From the NCBI GenBank assembly GCA_028023455.1, contig JAQFVV010012441.1, positions 4,463,911 to 4,527,910 of the forward strand: a stretch of DNA of 64,000 nt, given 5' to 3'. The notes under the pieces were generated by a model. That model did not search any database. It saw only the letters and a program-made list of their open reading frames with translations, and was not told the origin of the DNA. The translations under genes and the position numbers were made by a program. Position 1 is the stretch's first letter. Each line of letters starts with the position of its first letter. The DNA comes from Epiperipatus broadwayi. Taxonomy: Eukaryota; Onychophora; Udeonychophora; Euonychophora; Peripatidae. Below are positions 39,810 to 52,019 of the stretch, one piece after another.

Positions 39810-42580
39810 TAAGCCTATATATAAAGAGTGATGAAAATTATTAAGAAATAAAAGTAAGGCTAGTTTAGAGATATTTATTAAATATTGTAATAATACCTGA
39901 CATTTAAAGTACTAAAATTGCAAAACAAACCTACATCAATATTTTAAATAAATTGTATTATAAATTACTAATGGCCAAAATCGCCTTGAATGTAATTCGC
40001 CTGACCAATGATTGCTAATATTTTATAATATAATATTTTATAGTTATTTACTGTATTGTACTAAGTTTTGTTATTTACAGTTATATACAGACTTTACTTT
40101 TAATTTTAAAGAGTCGATATGTATATCAATATTGTATTAACAATTTTCTTTCAATTTCATTAAATTTATGCCATCTAGTGTAAGCTTAAGTAATCAATAG
40201 ATAGCAAAACATGTTTACAAAAATTATGTGATATTTTGTATATGAGGTGATGTCTTATTAGTTTATCAATATTGTATGTTGTAAGTCAGTAACTAAACTT
40301 CATTGGGATAATATTCTGAATTAAATATAAATGACTACTTTACATTTTTCTGGAAATAGCTTTCTGTTTAAGCAATCAGGTATGTGGATAATTCACTATG
40401 CTTGATAATATCCCTACACTATTGATAGCCCAAACATAGCTTTAAACATGTGATAGATGATCTACTATTTTTTTATTATTTATTTCACTAATAACAATAA
40501 TGCAGAAGATTATTAAAGTTTATAATATATCTATAAACAGTAATATGATAGAATACATTATATTTATAAAGAGACAACAAGGAAAACTTAGCATTAAGTG
40601 GTAATCAATTAAACGGTTAACATAATACATGCTTAAAATGCAAATGCATCTTTTTATATACATATAGCTAAAAAAATAAAATTAGAGATTATATGTTTCT
40701 ATTCTGAAGTCAATGTATGTTTATATTGTGAAATAAAGCATTTAAGTGCACTTTTAAATCTCATTATTTAATTATGATATATAGTAATCAATATCTAAAT
40801 TGTGAACTATGATACCACATGCCTTATAACACTAGTTTCAATAGAACCTTCTTCATCAGCTGTAAACAAACCCACTAGCCAAAAATCAGAATAAACTTCA
40901 ATTTTTTTTTTAATTAAATAGATTTCATTAGCTTTATTCCAAAGTATGGAAGATTAAACATAAATGCAGATATTAAAAGTAATGCTCTTCATAGTTAATA
41001 AGGACACATGTAATTGTTTTCTGAATAGTCAGAAATTATAATCGATTTTAATGTTTTTACAAACCTTAGATTAATATATATATATTTAACACAAAAAATA
41101 CTTGTGAACTATGCTTAATAAAAAAAATAGTATTTAACATTAATCTGTTGGTGTTATGTGATTCAACTTTGAATTTATGAATTTGTTTAGCTTTAGAAAT
41201 TTTATATTATATACACATACATATATATATATATATTGTGTAGATCAATTCTATATCAAATGGTAGCTATTGAACACGTGCAAATTATTGATCTATACTT
41301 TAACAGAAGTCAATTAATATGTTAAATTTTGAAATACATACTGGAGATCTTTATCTTTACATATATTTTCAATTACCATTGATTGAAGAAATAGACCTAG
41401 AATAAAAATAAAAATGAACTCTCATGATCAAAATAAAAATTAGTTAATTAATTATTAAAGCCTATTATTTTCATTGGTATATTATTATCATTGTATGACC
41501 TCTAATTGTTATCAATTTCTGAAAGTCATATTAATAATATTTTTTTCAGAATGCTACAATTATCTGTATGGTTTTATGAGATGCTCAGAAGCAAATTCAT
41601 TACTATGATGAATGAATCCATTACTTGTCTAATCTATATCATTTTTGATCATCATCTTTTTTATTTGCTACTAATCTGCAACATCATTATCCCATGACTT
41701 GAGCAAACTAGAACAATTGTAACTTAATTATATTAGCCCTGATCTTTCATAAGTTGCTTTTAGCTTTCATAGAATTTTCTAAATCATTCATATCTATTTT
41801 CCATTAATTGAATATTGATTGAAATAACTGAAAATGTGAAGTTAGAAATTACTAAAAAGACTAGCCATGACTTCGTTCTATCCAACCCAGGATTATATAT
41901 ATAGAGACAACAACTGGAAAAGAAAAACAAAAGAGGCATATTTTATCAATAGCAATAACAATGCAATAAACAGATGTGACACCTGTTTTAATATCTCCAA
42001 AAGTTGGACAACCTGAATCATTTGCATTTAATTTGCATAGCTTATGTCTAAAACAATTTATTTTGCAGTTTCCAATATGGCTATGATTATGAGGCAGAGA
42101 ACATCAAAAGTGCTAAGCCTTAGCTAAATTATTGATTATTTTCTGCAAACTGCATATTGTATCCACATTGTAAATTAAACTTAATAATGTTTTCAATTGG
42201 AAACAATTTGTGTTCATAGTTGTTTAATCTTCGTTAATTTTTATTTATTTTTAAGCTTTTATTCATTTAACGTAAATGTTTCGATTCTACAACATGGATG
42301 TCATCAGTGTCTGTAAGGTAGACTTATAGCATAAGTTTTGTTTTATACAGGTAAGTGAGGACTATACAATATAGACAAATAAAACATAAAATGAAAAACA
42401 AAACGGCTAAAACTCATAAAAATTACACTACTTTTGATTTATTATACTTTGTTGAACTTGTGTAATTTTGAATAATTAATGCACACAAAACGTATGCTTC
42501 TAATGCAAAATAGAAATGGCAAAGCATCATATGGTGATTTAATTGACATATATATATATATAAGTTGCTTATACTGACTG
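39810..42580. other. AT-rich noncoding DNA, no gene seen
   Basis: No gene assigned. It holds small TA tracts and two CTGATGA/GAAA-type motifs on the minus strand (40836-40859 and 42279-42307). Confidence 0.45.
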
Positions 42581-42589
42581 TTTCTTATA

Positions 42590-43130
42590 TATGTAAGCAG
42601 AGAGATTAAGATTTTTCAATCCATATTTGTTCTCTACTCCATCATGTGCATCGGTTGCTTGAGATTGATTGAAGGATGAATATAAACTTAAAAAATCCTA
42701 TGTTCAAATAACTCTACTTACACACATGTATATGTATATACATAATGACATGGTAATATTACGAATTAGATTGATGTAATGTTCATATGGATATGCCTAC
42801 AATATCAAATTTAATAAGGGCTTTGAAATCCAATCATCAGTTTTTCAATGAAATAGATGGTTGAATAGTTGGAAGGGTAAGAAGATTGAAGCTTATCCAT
42901 TAAAATTTGAGGAATTGCTATCTTAATATAAGCCAAACACTGATTTTATATGTATGTAGAAGATTATGATGTGGTTCAACTGATAAGTGCTAGTTCTGCG
43001 TAAATACTTATATTAGGGATCATATATTCTTTCTGAATGTATGTGGTCCTGTGTATCAGTTGTTTGAGATAAAGTGGAAGATGAATAGAGTAAGAATCCT
43101 GAGTTTAAATCCCTCTATTTACATATATAA
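42590..43130. repeat. Diverged fold-back copy of family B
   Basis: The right part (42830-43130) carries CCAATCATCAG, TGGTTGAATAGTTGG, CTTATCCATTAAAATTTGAG, CTATCTTAATATA, TCAACTGATAAGTGCTAG and GTATCAGTTGTTTGAGATAA, in the order of the right arm at 13.93-14.17 kb. The left part (42600-42720) shows diverged pieces of an outer arm. Confidence 0.55.
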
Positions 43131-43139
43131 AATCTTTAA

Positions 43140-43670
43140 TTATTAATATTATTTTTAGTCCTTAACTATTTCAGGATGGAAATTTCTCCAAATTCATTCC
43201 ATTTTCTATGATTTATACTTTTGCTCCTTAGAAAACTTTTGTATTTCGTACATCTATTTCACATATTGTAATTGGAGTTCATTCGCAATATTTTGACATT
43301 CAGCTTAAAATTTAAATTTTTTACAACAAATAAATAATAAAAAACAAAACAGATTAACCATAAAATTAATTGTTTTACTTTTAAGGAATGCCTTAGCACA
43401 TAATGAATATACTTTCTCTATTCTCATTGTATTATCTTTATTGTTCTTTATTGATTATCAATAACTCCTAATTTATAGATACATTAGTTGGAACATTAAA
43501 ATCATGCAAAGTTTTTTTTTGAGTTAACATGATACCATCAAACAATTGTAATAAATCCCTGCCTGTATGACAAACTTTGTTGATTGCAGTACTAATAGAC
43601 AGCTTATACAAAAAAAAAGGTTAATAAACTATTTAGATTTTGCACTGTAGAACTAAGTTAACAATCTATT
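43140..43670. other. AT-rich noncoding DNA, no gene seen
   Basis: No ORF or repeat assigned. It borders the 3' end of the CR1-like LINE. Confidence 0.4.
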
Positions 43671-43807
43671 GATGTGATGTACTGTGACTTCTCCTTAAAT
43701 GGAGTCAGGAATCTCTCAGCAGCTATGCCCAGAGAAACCTGTTAGCCATTTTACCTTACCTTTTCCATTGTCCACCCTAAATTTTCCCATAATCTGCTCC
43801 ATTCCAT

Positions 43808-46239
43808 TTTCACAACATAATCTTTGTCAACTCCATGACCTTCATATCTAAATCCCCCTTATTTTTCCCCAAACCTAGCATAAAAACCAATAACTCACTT
43901 TCTGTATAATCATTTTGTTCATATTTAACCTTCCATAACTTCATTATTTGTACCCTTTCTGCTTCCAAACATTTACATTGAAGTAACAAATGCCTAATAT
44001 TTTCTATGCCTTCCTTACACAACTTGCAGACTAAATCACCCATATTTTTCCATTTATGTATATATTCCCTTGTTGCTAAAGATCCCGTTTGAGCCTTAAA
44101 CAATAAAATACTTTCCTTACTATTATCATAAATTAACTCACACCCAATGTTCCGTTTACTTCTATATATATGTAAATTCATTTTACTCTCCATACTAGTT
44201 CTCCATCTCTCCAACTCCCTATTCTTTATTAGTGCATCTATTCTTCTATCCCACTCCTTCCCATTATAACACTCAACAATCCTCCTAACACAATCATCCC
44301 ATCTTCTGTACAAGTATACTGACATAACTTCTTTATCCAAATCTTCTGCATACTGCATTACCTTTCTCACCCCATCTTGTTGCCTGCCCTTTACTTGTAA
44401 CCCAATTAAATAATATTTTGGCTATTCTTTTATTATCCATAAACAGCAATCTACCGAACATTTTTAATTTGCTTTTTGCATCCCTCATATAAAAACTTGA
44501 CCATCCCATTTCTCCTTGAATTGCCTCTTTTGCTGTTCACACCTCAGCATCTAATGCATGTCTTCCTACTTCCCTTTGTACTTTTTCTAAGCAATCTAAT
44601 ACCCCTTTACTAACACATAATGCATCATTGCCATATGTTAACCCTGCTACTGCCACTCCCTTCCATACAATTCTAGATACATCATATTTATTATATGAAA
44701 ACACTGTTAATTTCTTTATCAATCCCTTTCTTTTCTTTGCTTCATTTATCAATTTTTTCTCCTATTCATCCAAACAATTTTTCTTATTACTCAAGATGAT
44801 TCCCAAATAACTATATCTGTTCACCACACTTAACTTTATATCCCCCAATAAGAAATCTTTGTCTTCTCTTTCCCCAGTATTCACCATCATTATATTTGAT
44901 TTTTCTTCACTAAATTTAATCCCCATATCTTTACCCACCCTTGCGCATGTCATCAACATAACTTCCATATCTTCTCTTCTTTCTGCACACAAAAAGACAT
45001 CATCCACAAAAAAAAAAAGACCCGACAATGTATATACTCTCTTGCCACATGTTAACAGTATCTCTATTCCTCTTCCTAGACTTTCTATTGCTCTCTCCAT
45101 TTCACTCAAATACAACACAAACAAAATAGGTGACATAGGGCATCCTTGCCTCAGTCCCACCCCATTTTTAACTTTAACTGATTCTATATCCCCTAATTGA
45201 TATGTATAGTAATTATTTTCATATAATTTTTTAATAACACCCACTAAAGCTTCATCCATTCCCAGATTTGCTAAACTTATCCATAATCTATTTCTATTCA
45301 CTCTATCATATGCCTTCTCTATATCTATAAAACTCATATATAACTGTCTACCTGAATTTACACTTATATTTATAAGTTGTGTAACTACAAATAAACTATC
45401 TCCTATACGCCTATCTGACCTAAAATCTCCTTGCATTTCCTCCACTACATTATTTTCTTCCATCCATTTTCAACTCTTCCAGCCACCATATATGAAAAAA
45501 CGTTATATAAAACTGATGTTCCTGCTATTGGTCTATAATTATTTAATTTTCTATAATCCTTACCTTTTCCTTTAAATAATAATCTTACTCTCGTATTACT
45601 CCAACTACCCAGAAAAACTCTCTTCTGTGCCATCTTATTAAAACATGATAGTAACTTTACTTTTGCCCTATGCCCCAAATTCATTACCATCTCTGCTGCC
45701 TATCCATCTAATCCTCTTGCCTTACCACTTCTCAGTTTCTTCCCTGCCTCATTCAGTTCATTTTCTGTAAATGTAATATTCCCATTACTATATGCTTTCA
45801 TATTTTCTATTCCTCTGTCCTTCACATCTAACATCTTTTCTATATCCATTACATAACTATTCAATATTCTCTCTAATTCTTCTCTAGAGCTACACTCTAT
45901 TCCCTCCTCTTCCAGTAATACTATCTCTCTCTCCCCTAAATTTCTCCTTTTAATGTAATTCCTAATTTTTTTACTCCCATCTCTTCCACTTTTATTAATA
46001 TCATCCAATAATTTACTATTTAGTTTCATTCTCTCTCTATAATTATCTATTTTAGCTAACTTCTTCTTTTCTAAGTACTTTTCCCATTTAGCATTAATAT
46101 CTTTTTCACTTTCTTTGTGCTTAATAACACACTTATATTCTCTACATGCTTTTTTCCTTTCTTTTACACTTTTACTAACTCTCATTTTTCTATTAGTTTT
46201 ATTCTTCTGAATATTCTCACCTAAAACCCTATTTGCCAC
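43808..46239 (-). pseudogene. LINE ORF2, part 2: reverse transcriptase and C-terminal zinc knuckle
   Basis: Ordered RT blocks: GKARGLDG at the end of the first segment; an in-frame TAG near 45697; then RLLFKGKGKDYRKLNNYRPI (fingers); GDFRSDRRIGDSLF after a frameshift near 45465; YMSFIDIEKAYDRVNRNRLW (motif A); LRQGCPMSPILF (motif B); and FFVDDVFLCAE (motif C). In motif C Val replaces the usual Ala of FADD beside an expanded T run. RYSYLGIILS follows. Frameshifts near 44757 and 44350 and a TGA near 44535 break the thumb and C-terminal region. The last segment carries VCKLCKEGIENIRHLLLQC, a C-x2-C...H...C knuckle typical of this LINE group. Inactive. Confidence 0.92.
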
Positions 46240-46257
46240 TTTTTCTATTTCATCACA

Positions 46258-47145
46258 CTAGTCCTCATATTCATTTCCAATCAACTCTTCCATGGTTTCT
46301 TCAACTTGTATTTTATACTCTTCTAACTTATTCTTATCATTCACTCTCCATCCACATCTTTCACTATTGTTTCTACTTTTATTCCTATTTTCCATCACAT
46401 TACTAACCATTTCAATTACAACAAAATTATGATCACTATTACATACTCTCTCTTCATTATCAAACACCTTAATTTTCCATACTTTATTCATTCCCTCTTT
46501 CTCTACCAATATATAATCAATTGTGTGGGATATATTATTCCTAGACCATGTATATTGTCCCTCATAAATATTAGATAAGATTCCAATGCTCAAATTTACT
46601 CTCTGACAAAATTTCTTCAAAAGCTGTCCATTCTTATTGTCTACATCATCAATTTCTTCAATATGCCCATTCATATCTCCTATAACCATTATTCTCTTCC
46701 CCTTTTCTTTAAAACTCTTTATATCCTTAACTAGGCACTCATATATGCTATTGTTCCATTCCATTATAGTTTGACTATCTCCAGTAGCTATATAAACTAT
46801 AGCCACCATCCATTCTTGTTTTCCCAACCTTATTTCAAACCACAAATGTTCTTGGCATTTAACAGTATTTAAATATTTTTTTGATATAACACCTATATTA
46901 CCACCCTTTTTTTCTTTCTCTTTTCTATTTATACCCTGCCATACCAAATTTTACAAAACAGGTTCTTCTTCTTCTCTTATATGTGTTTCCACTACTGCTA
47001 ATACCTCAAGCTCTTCATTTTCAATTGCTTTGTTTAATTCCTGCCACTTTTCTGGTCTCCTACCACCTTGCATATTCAAATACCCAATTTTCACAATTTT
47101 TTCTTTCCTAACTACTCTTTTATAATTTTTTTTATTCTTTCTTCT
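46258..47145 (-). pseudogene. LINE ORF2, part 1: APE-type endonuclease
   Basis: The domain nicks target DNA to prime reverse transcription. On the minus strand it starts around 47110 with IVKIGYLNMQGG (metal-site Asn), then VLAVVETHI (catalytic Glu) at about 47000. After an in-frame TAA near 46955 it continues as a 229-codon open frame. That holds KGGNIGVI, VIGDMNGHI (Asp and Asn), SHTIDYILV (Asp) and CNSDHNFVVIEM (terminal Ser-Asp-His). All catalytic blocks of the exonuclease-endonuclease-phosphatase fold are recognisable. It ends at a TAG, after which the same frame continues directly into the RT part, so the stop is a lesion and not a domain boundary. Confidence 0.9.
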
Positions 47146-47289
47146 CCATTATGCTTATAAATAACTTGCTTACCATTAATTTTACATACCCATTCCCTCT
47201 CCACATCTACATTTATATCTAAATCAACTGCCCTTTGTTTAATCCTTACATCCCATCCATTCTTCTGTTTTTTAATAACACTACAATTT

Positions 47290-48331
47290 AAAATTCCACC
47301 CCCCTTTACAAGTTTCCCGAACTATATTCCTTATAAATCAGACTCCCTAAAACTTCACTTCCTTGTTTCCCTAAGTGCAACCCATCTTTACCAAATAACT
47401 CCCTCTTGCCAATAAAAAATCCCACACATCCACAAACATAACATCATTTCTCTCACCCAATTCTTTCAATCTCTCATTTACAGAACACGCCCTATCTAAC
47501 ATATACCTTTTATCAAATCTTGGTAATAATCCAACTATTCCTACTCTTCCTTTAACCATTCTCAAATTCCTAATCAGTTTTGTGTACTCACCCATTACTC
47601 TTTCTGATGACTCTGATAAATTATTAGTCCCTACCATAACATATACATCTCTATTCCCTTGCTTCTTTACTTTATCTGTAACATCCCTAATTTTAGCTCC
47701 CGGCAAACATACTCTTACATACCTGTTTCTATTTTCCCTTGCAATTATATCTCCACAATCTCTTATTAATGAATCCCCTATCAATACTGTCTCATAGTCT
47801 ACTTTCTCTGCTTCATTCACAACCTTCTCTACCACCTTCTGGACTTCCTCATCTACTTCTTCCTTATCATTCCTACTCAGTAATCCCTTTATCTGCTCAC
47901 ACTTCGTCTCTAATGATTTTAATTTTTCTTCTATATCCTTCATCTCTTCTTCTATCTTACTTATTCTTTGGCCAACCATCTCCAATGCACTACCTATTTT
48001 TCCATCCATATCTCTTGTCACTCCACTACAAACACACTCTATCCTGTCTTCCTCAACTACATTTTGTTCCATTTCTCCTGACTTCCTCAAATATATTTTG
48101 CTCCATTCCTCATGACTTTCTCTTTACACTATCTACACTTTGAAACCACCTTTTCACCTCTTTTATCACATTCACACACTGTCTACATAACCATAAACCT
48201 GCTACATCCTTCCTAGTCTTATTTAAGCATTTCAAGTGGAAAACCTTATCACATATATTACATTCTACTACAGTACGTCTAATTCCTTTCTGACGATTAT
48301 ATATGCATTGTAAAATACAAATGCAATCCAT
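47290..48331 (-). pseudogene. LINE ORF1: PHD finger, coiled coil and GDSL (SGNH) esterase, frameshifted
   Basis: The frame opens at 48331 (MDCICILQC). The zinc finger reads VVECNICDKVFHLKC followed by GLWLCRQC, i.e. C-x2-C-x4-H-x2-C ... W-x-C-x2-C, as in PHD domains. Near 48118 a 1-nt shift moves into the next frame, which runs from before 48090 to 47371. That part has a charged coiled coil (ISKIEEEMKDIEEKLKSLE) and then VLIGDSLIRD with the nucleophile Ser, GAKIRD and VMVGTNN (the SGNH Gly and Asn blocks). The catalytic Asp-His pair is present as KDGLHLG only in another frame, because the T run near 47415 appears one T short. In CR1 elements the esterase is thought to act in RNP or membrane handling. 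Inactive here. Confidence 0.9.
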
Positions 48332-48489
48332 ATTACTTATTTTCCAAGCTGCTATTCTATATTTAACTTTATACTTTCTCTCCTACTCTTCAAACCCTTT
48401 TGCACAGAAAGATGAAAAATTTTTACTTTCAAAAACGATCGATCAATAGCCACGTGTAACTTAAGCTTTTAAACGTTACCCCCTACCTC

Positions 48490-49890
48490 AAAATAACTAA
48501 CTGTTCTTAAATTAAAATTAAAAAAACAAACTTTAGTAGCAAATTTAAACCAACTAATCTTATGTATAACTTAGTTATAGAAATCCTTACATTAACACAC
48601 ATTCAACAAAAATATTTTTTTTTAAAAAAACGGCTACATCTTTAAAATGGCGATTTAAACTTTTTTTTATATAATAATTTTGATCTTTCCAAATTAAAAA
48701 AAAAACTATCTCTCTCTCTCACAATTTACTCCTCACTATCATACCACAATTAGAGTATTTAAATCGATGATTTCAGATGATTAATCGCATAAAAAATAGT
48801 CAACTTAGCTTAAATTGAAGTCAGTGAACAGACCGACTCAACAGCAGCTGTTAGGCCATCTAGTGTTCATTGCCTGAATTACATTATAGATGTCAATATA
48901 TATCAAATTGAAAGCCTCTAGTTGTTGGTTTGTAAAGATCTTATTCTGCTGATACTGCATAAAGTGTAGCAGTAAATTAGACTAATTTATTTATTCCAAT
49001 GCTATCTACATGCAGGCTTGTGCATTAATGGATAATTGTATTAATAAGTCCCAATTACTATCCTGTTTTGCACTATCAGTGAAGTGCCTTGGATTTCCAT
49101 CTGTATATCCAGAAGATCTAGCAACCATTAATTATTCAAGATTTTAATAGATAGTTCTGTTGTTGATGAATAGTCAGAAGTGAAATGTTGGAATAAGCTG
49201 AAAAATGTAGGGTTGTTTTGTATGCTATTTTTAAACTTCTTTTCAGATAAGTATATGTAACTATATCAAGGTTGATATTGCATGATTTCACATCTTTGTA
49301 TATATGACCTTAGTTTTAATAGCACTTGTAACAAATTGCAGCAGAATTGAATTATATTTTGACTAATTGAAAAATACGTATTTCAAATCTATAATACATC
49401 TGATAAATTCAACACAAAAGGTAATTATCATTTAGTTAGAAAAGACAAAAAAATTAAGGACAGTATTAATGATTGATATTTTTAATGTGTAGAAATATAC
49501 CAATTTATTTCAATCTAAAGTTAGAAATCATTTTAAAATATTAAAGAATTTAAATGTTGATTCAATCTTGATTGAGTATATCTTTATTTAAAAATTTAGT
49601 GATAAATTGATGCTTTTGCATAACAGTTATCTGTGTAGCTGCTTTTAGCAGAGTTGCATTTATTTTTTAATGATCTTAGAAAATGTATGAATCATTTTCT
49701 AAATATACTGAGATTTTAAAATGATTTACAAAGAAATGAGCATTTGGAATTCTCTAAAATTGGAACAAAAAGTATCAATAATGAGAAAATCAAATATAGT
49801 TGGAATTGATTAGAAAGACATAGAAAGCAATAAAAATCTCAAAAATATAAAACATTATCTTAATATCAGAAAGTCAGTTATTCCATTAAT
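48490..49890. other. Noncoding DNA upstream of the CR1-like LINE
   Basis: 48345-48800 could include LINE 5' UTR and has several CpG, A and T runs and a short CT repeat (TCTCTCTCTCTC at 48709). Pieces around 48845-49140 (GCCATCTAGTGTTCATTG, GCAGGCTTGTGCATTAATGG) faintly resemble fold-back family A. Confidence 0.35.
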
Positions 49891-49899
49891 AAGAGAAAT

Positions 49900-51440
49900 T
49901 GTTAGAATTATTACTAAAAAGAGAAAGAATGTCACAAAATACATAAAGCAGATCTACAAAGATTTCTGTAGTAGTACAGAATACAAAATGAATTCTACAA
50001 TTATAACATTGCCAAGCACTTTAAATAAAAAGTGAGAGGTGGGCAAAAAAATAAGAAAAAAAGTTATGTTCCAGAAAATGATAAAATTATTATTCATATC
50101 TTAAATGAACTAGATAAAGAAAATAAATATCAGTAAAACTATATATCAAATGTTTAAATAATAAAAATACAACAAATAATTAGATCAATGCACAGGTGAT
50201 ATTGATATTTAATCAAAGTAAAAAAGGAAGATGTAAAAAATAATAGATCTGCCAATTTTTTATCAGTTCTATATTATAATTTTAACATAATAATTATAAC
50301 TTATTTTTAACAATTTTGGATTCACATCTTCAAAAACAAAAGAAAGTGAATGTAAAAATAATTTTACCACATTAGATTATACCAATATTATATATAAAGT
50401 GTTGCAAAAGATGAATAAGAAAGAATTGTGATTATTCTTTGAATTTAAAAATTGTAAGATGCATTTAACATTAGAGGCATTTGTACAGTGGCTAAAAGTT
50501 TGTATTTAAAATATATAACCATATAGATATATCCTAGTTTGAATAATGATATCAAAATGTATATGCACATACTATGAAGATTAATATTGAGAAGGATACA
50601 TGACAAGATAATTTCATATCTCCAAAAGGTTCCACAGTACTTTTACCAGAAGTGTTTGGTGAATTAAAAATGAAAACTAAGGGAATAATATTCAAGACAT
50701 CTAAATTTTGCATGTGATATGAATAATTTTGCAAACAATGCTTCAAAACTTCAAGTAAATTTTCAATGGTTATTATATGAAAAAAAGAAAAAGGACTAAA
50801 AATAAATGCGAAAGACTGAATTAACATTGAATAATTTTATATTAAATAAGAAAATAAAAAATTGATAACCATGAATTAAAAAAGTTATCAATTGCAAATA
50901 TTTTGGTCACATTATTAATACAGATGAAAGCAAAATAAATGAAATTAACCATAGAATTAAACTTGGGCTGATTGATTTTGGAAATGGGTCTTTAGGTTTT
51001 ATATGGGAAATTTTGAATAATTATTTTTTATCACATTGTATATATAGATCTGAGACTGATATAGCAAAGTAATATAGAAAATTCAATTTATAATATAAAA
51101 ATATGGAGAGAATATCATGAGGATAATCAGTAGTCAAAACAAAAGTTATGAATGAATAGAGAAAAAGGTATCTCTAATTTGATTAAAACGAGAAGAGCTG
51201 AAATAGATATGAACTGAATATATTGCTAGAAGAAATGATAATATATGGAAAGCCAAAGTCTTTTACATTGGTTCCAAAAGATTGCAAAAAATATAAAAAT
51301 AGCTCTATGTGATAGGATAGATTAAAAAAAAGATACAGATGACGATTGAAGAAGAGCAACTGTAGATATAAGAAACTCGGTTAAATTTGAAGAGACCGTT
51401 ATGCAGCAAAGGATCAATAATGGTTGAAGTGATAATGACA
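49900..51440 (+). pseudogene. Heavily decayed RTE-like LINE reverse transcriptase
   Basis: No ORF survives, yet ordered plus-strand fragments match the RTE type. Near 50615-50695 the translation reads ISPKGSTVLLPEVFGELKMK followed by TKGI, compared with the family's ISPKLFT...LEEVF pattern. Next comes FACDMNNFANNASKLQ (decayed FADDI...LLA, near 50708), then KYFGHIINTDESKINEINHR (near 50900, FKYLGxxI). The end near 51360-51430 encodes LNLKRPLCSKGSIMVEVIMT-like remnants of the family's C-terminal tail. Heavy stop and frameshift load marks it as one of the oldest elements here. Confidence 0.7.
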
Positions 51441-51857
51441 TAAATGCTTTTAATATGAATTGGACAAAAATAAAAGTTCTATATAAATATGCATATTTTA
51501 TTTAAATGCATAAAATACATTTTTCTACATGATCTCTTTTGAGTAATCCTATGCATATTTAGAAACCAACTAATAATGACACATTGCTTGAAAAGTTGTA
51601 AAAATGATTACTTATTAATCAGATTTCTAGAAATTAATGTCTTTTGAAAGGAGTGTTTTTAATAAGGCCCCAAGTCATTTATCTTTATCAAATGGATTTA
51701 TTTAAAATTTTCAAGTAGTTAAAATATCAACCTGGTAGAGTTATATAGTTTATTTAAATGTCTTATATGTTGTCTCTAAAGATTACCTTAATAGTAAATT
51801 GTAGAGATTCTATTGGCTTATTAAACTTTGTTTTTATGTGAATATATATAATCTCCA

Positions 51858-51979
51858 TTTTATTTTTATATTGGACTATTTCCATAATCTAATCTGAGTA
51901 TTGAATGTCTTTAGAAAAAATTAACTTTATTTAAATATTCAAATACATTCAACTGTTAGTAATAGCACACCAAACAGGT
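51858..51979 (-). repeat. PLE terminal inverted repeat, left copy
   Basis: TATTGGACTATTTCCATAAT, TTGAATGTCTTTAG, TTTATTTAAATATTCAAATA and CATTCAACTGTTAGTAATAG are the inverted complement of 54106-54222. It sits about 50 bp upstream of the recognisable PLE sequence and does not include the tRNA-like part. Confidence 0.85.
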
Positions 51980-52019
51980 TATTTCTGTTCTTAAAAAAAA
52001 ATTAAACTTTGCCATAATA

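Larger units (their letters stand above)
43670..48345 (-). mobile_element. Nearly full-length CR1-like non-LTR retrotransposon (inactive)
   Basis: A 4.7-kb minus-strand element has domains in the order PHD-type zinc finger, coiled coil, GDSL esterase (ORF1), APE endonuclease, reverse transcriptase and a terminal Cys-His knuckle (ORF2). PHD and esterase domains in ORF1 are an established feature of CR1-like LINEs. About four in-frame stops and at least five frameshifts break the two frames, so it cannot move, though almost all domains are recognisable, implying modest age. The plus strand shows a C/T-rich, A/G-poor bias across the element, so it is purine-rich in the sense direction. The 3' UTR includes TCTCTGGGCATAGCTGCTG (minus strand), shared with 32.3 kb. 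I did not find a target-site duplication. Confidence 0.92.

Noticed and set aside
42279-42307. Hammerhead ribozyme on the minus strand
   Set aside because: CTGATGA and GAAA boxes are present, but the sequence between them does not form a stem.
44859-45200. Plus-strand 113-residue open frame
   Set aside because: Antisense shadow of the LINE reverse transcriptase.
47582-48143. Plus-strand open frames of 71 and 134 residues
   Set aside because: Antisense shadows of LINE ORF1, whose minus-strand frames hold clear PHD and esterase motifs.
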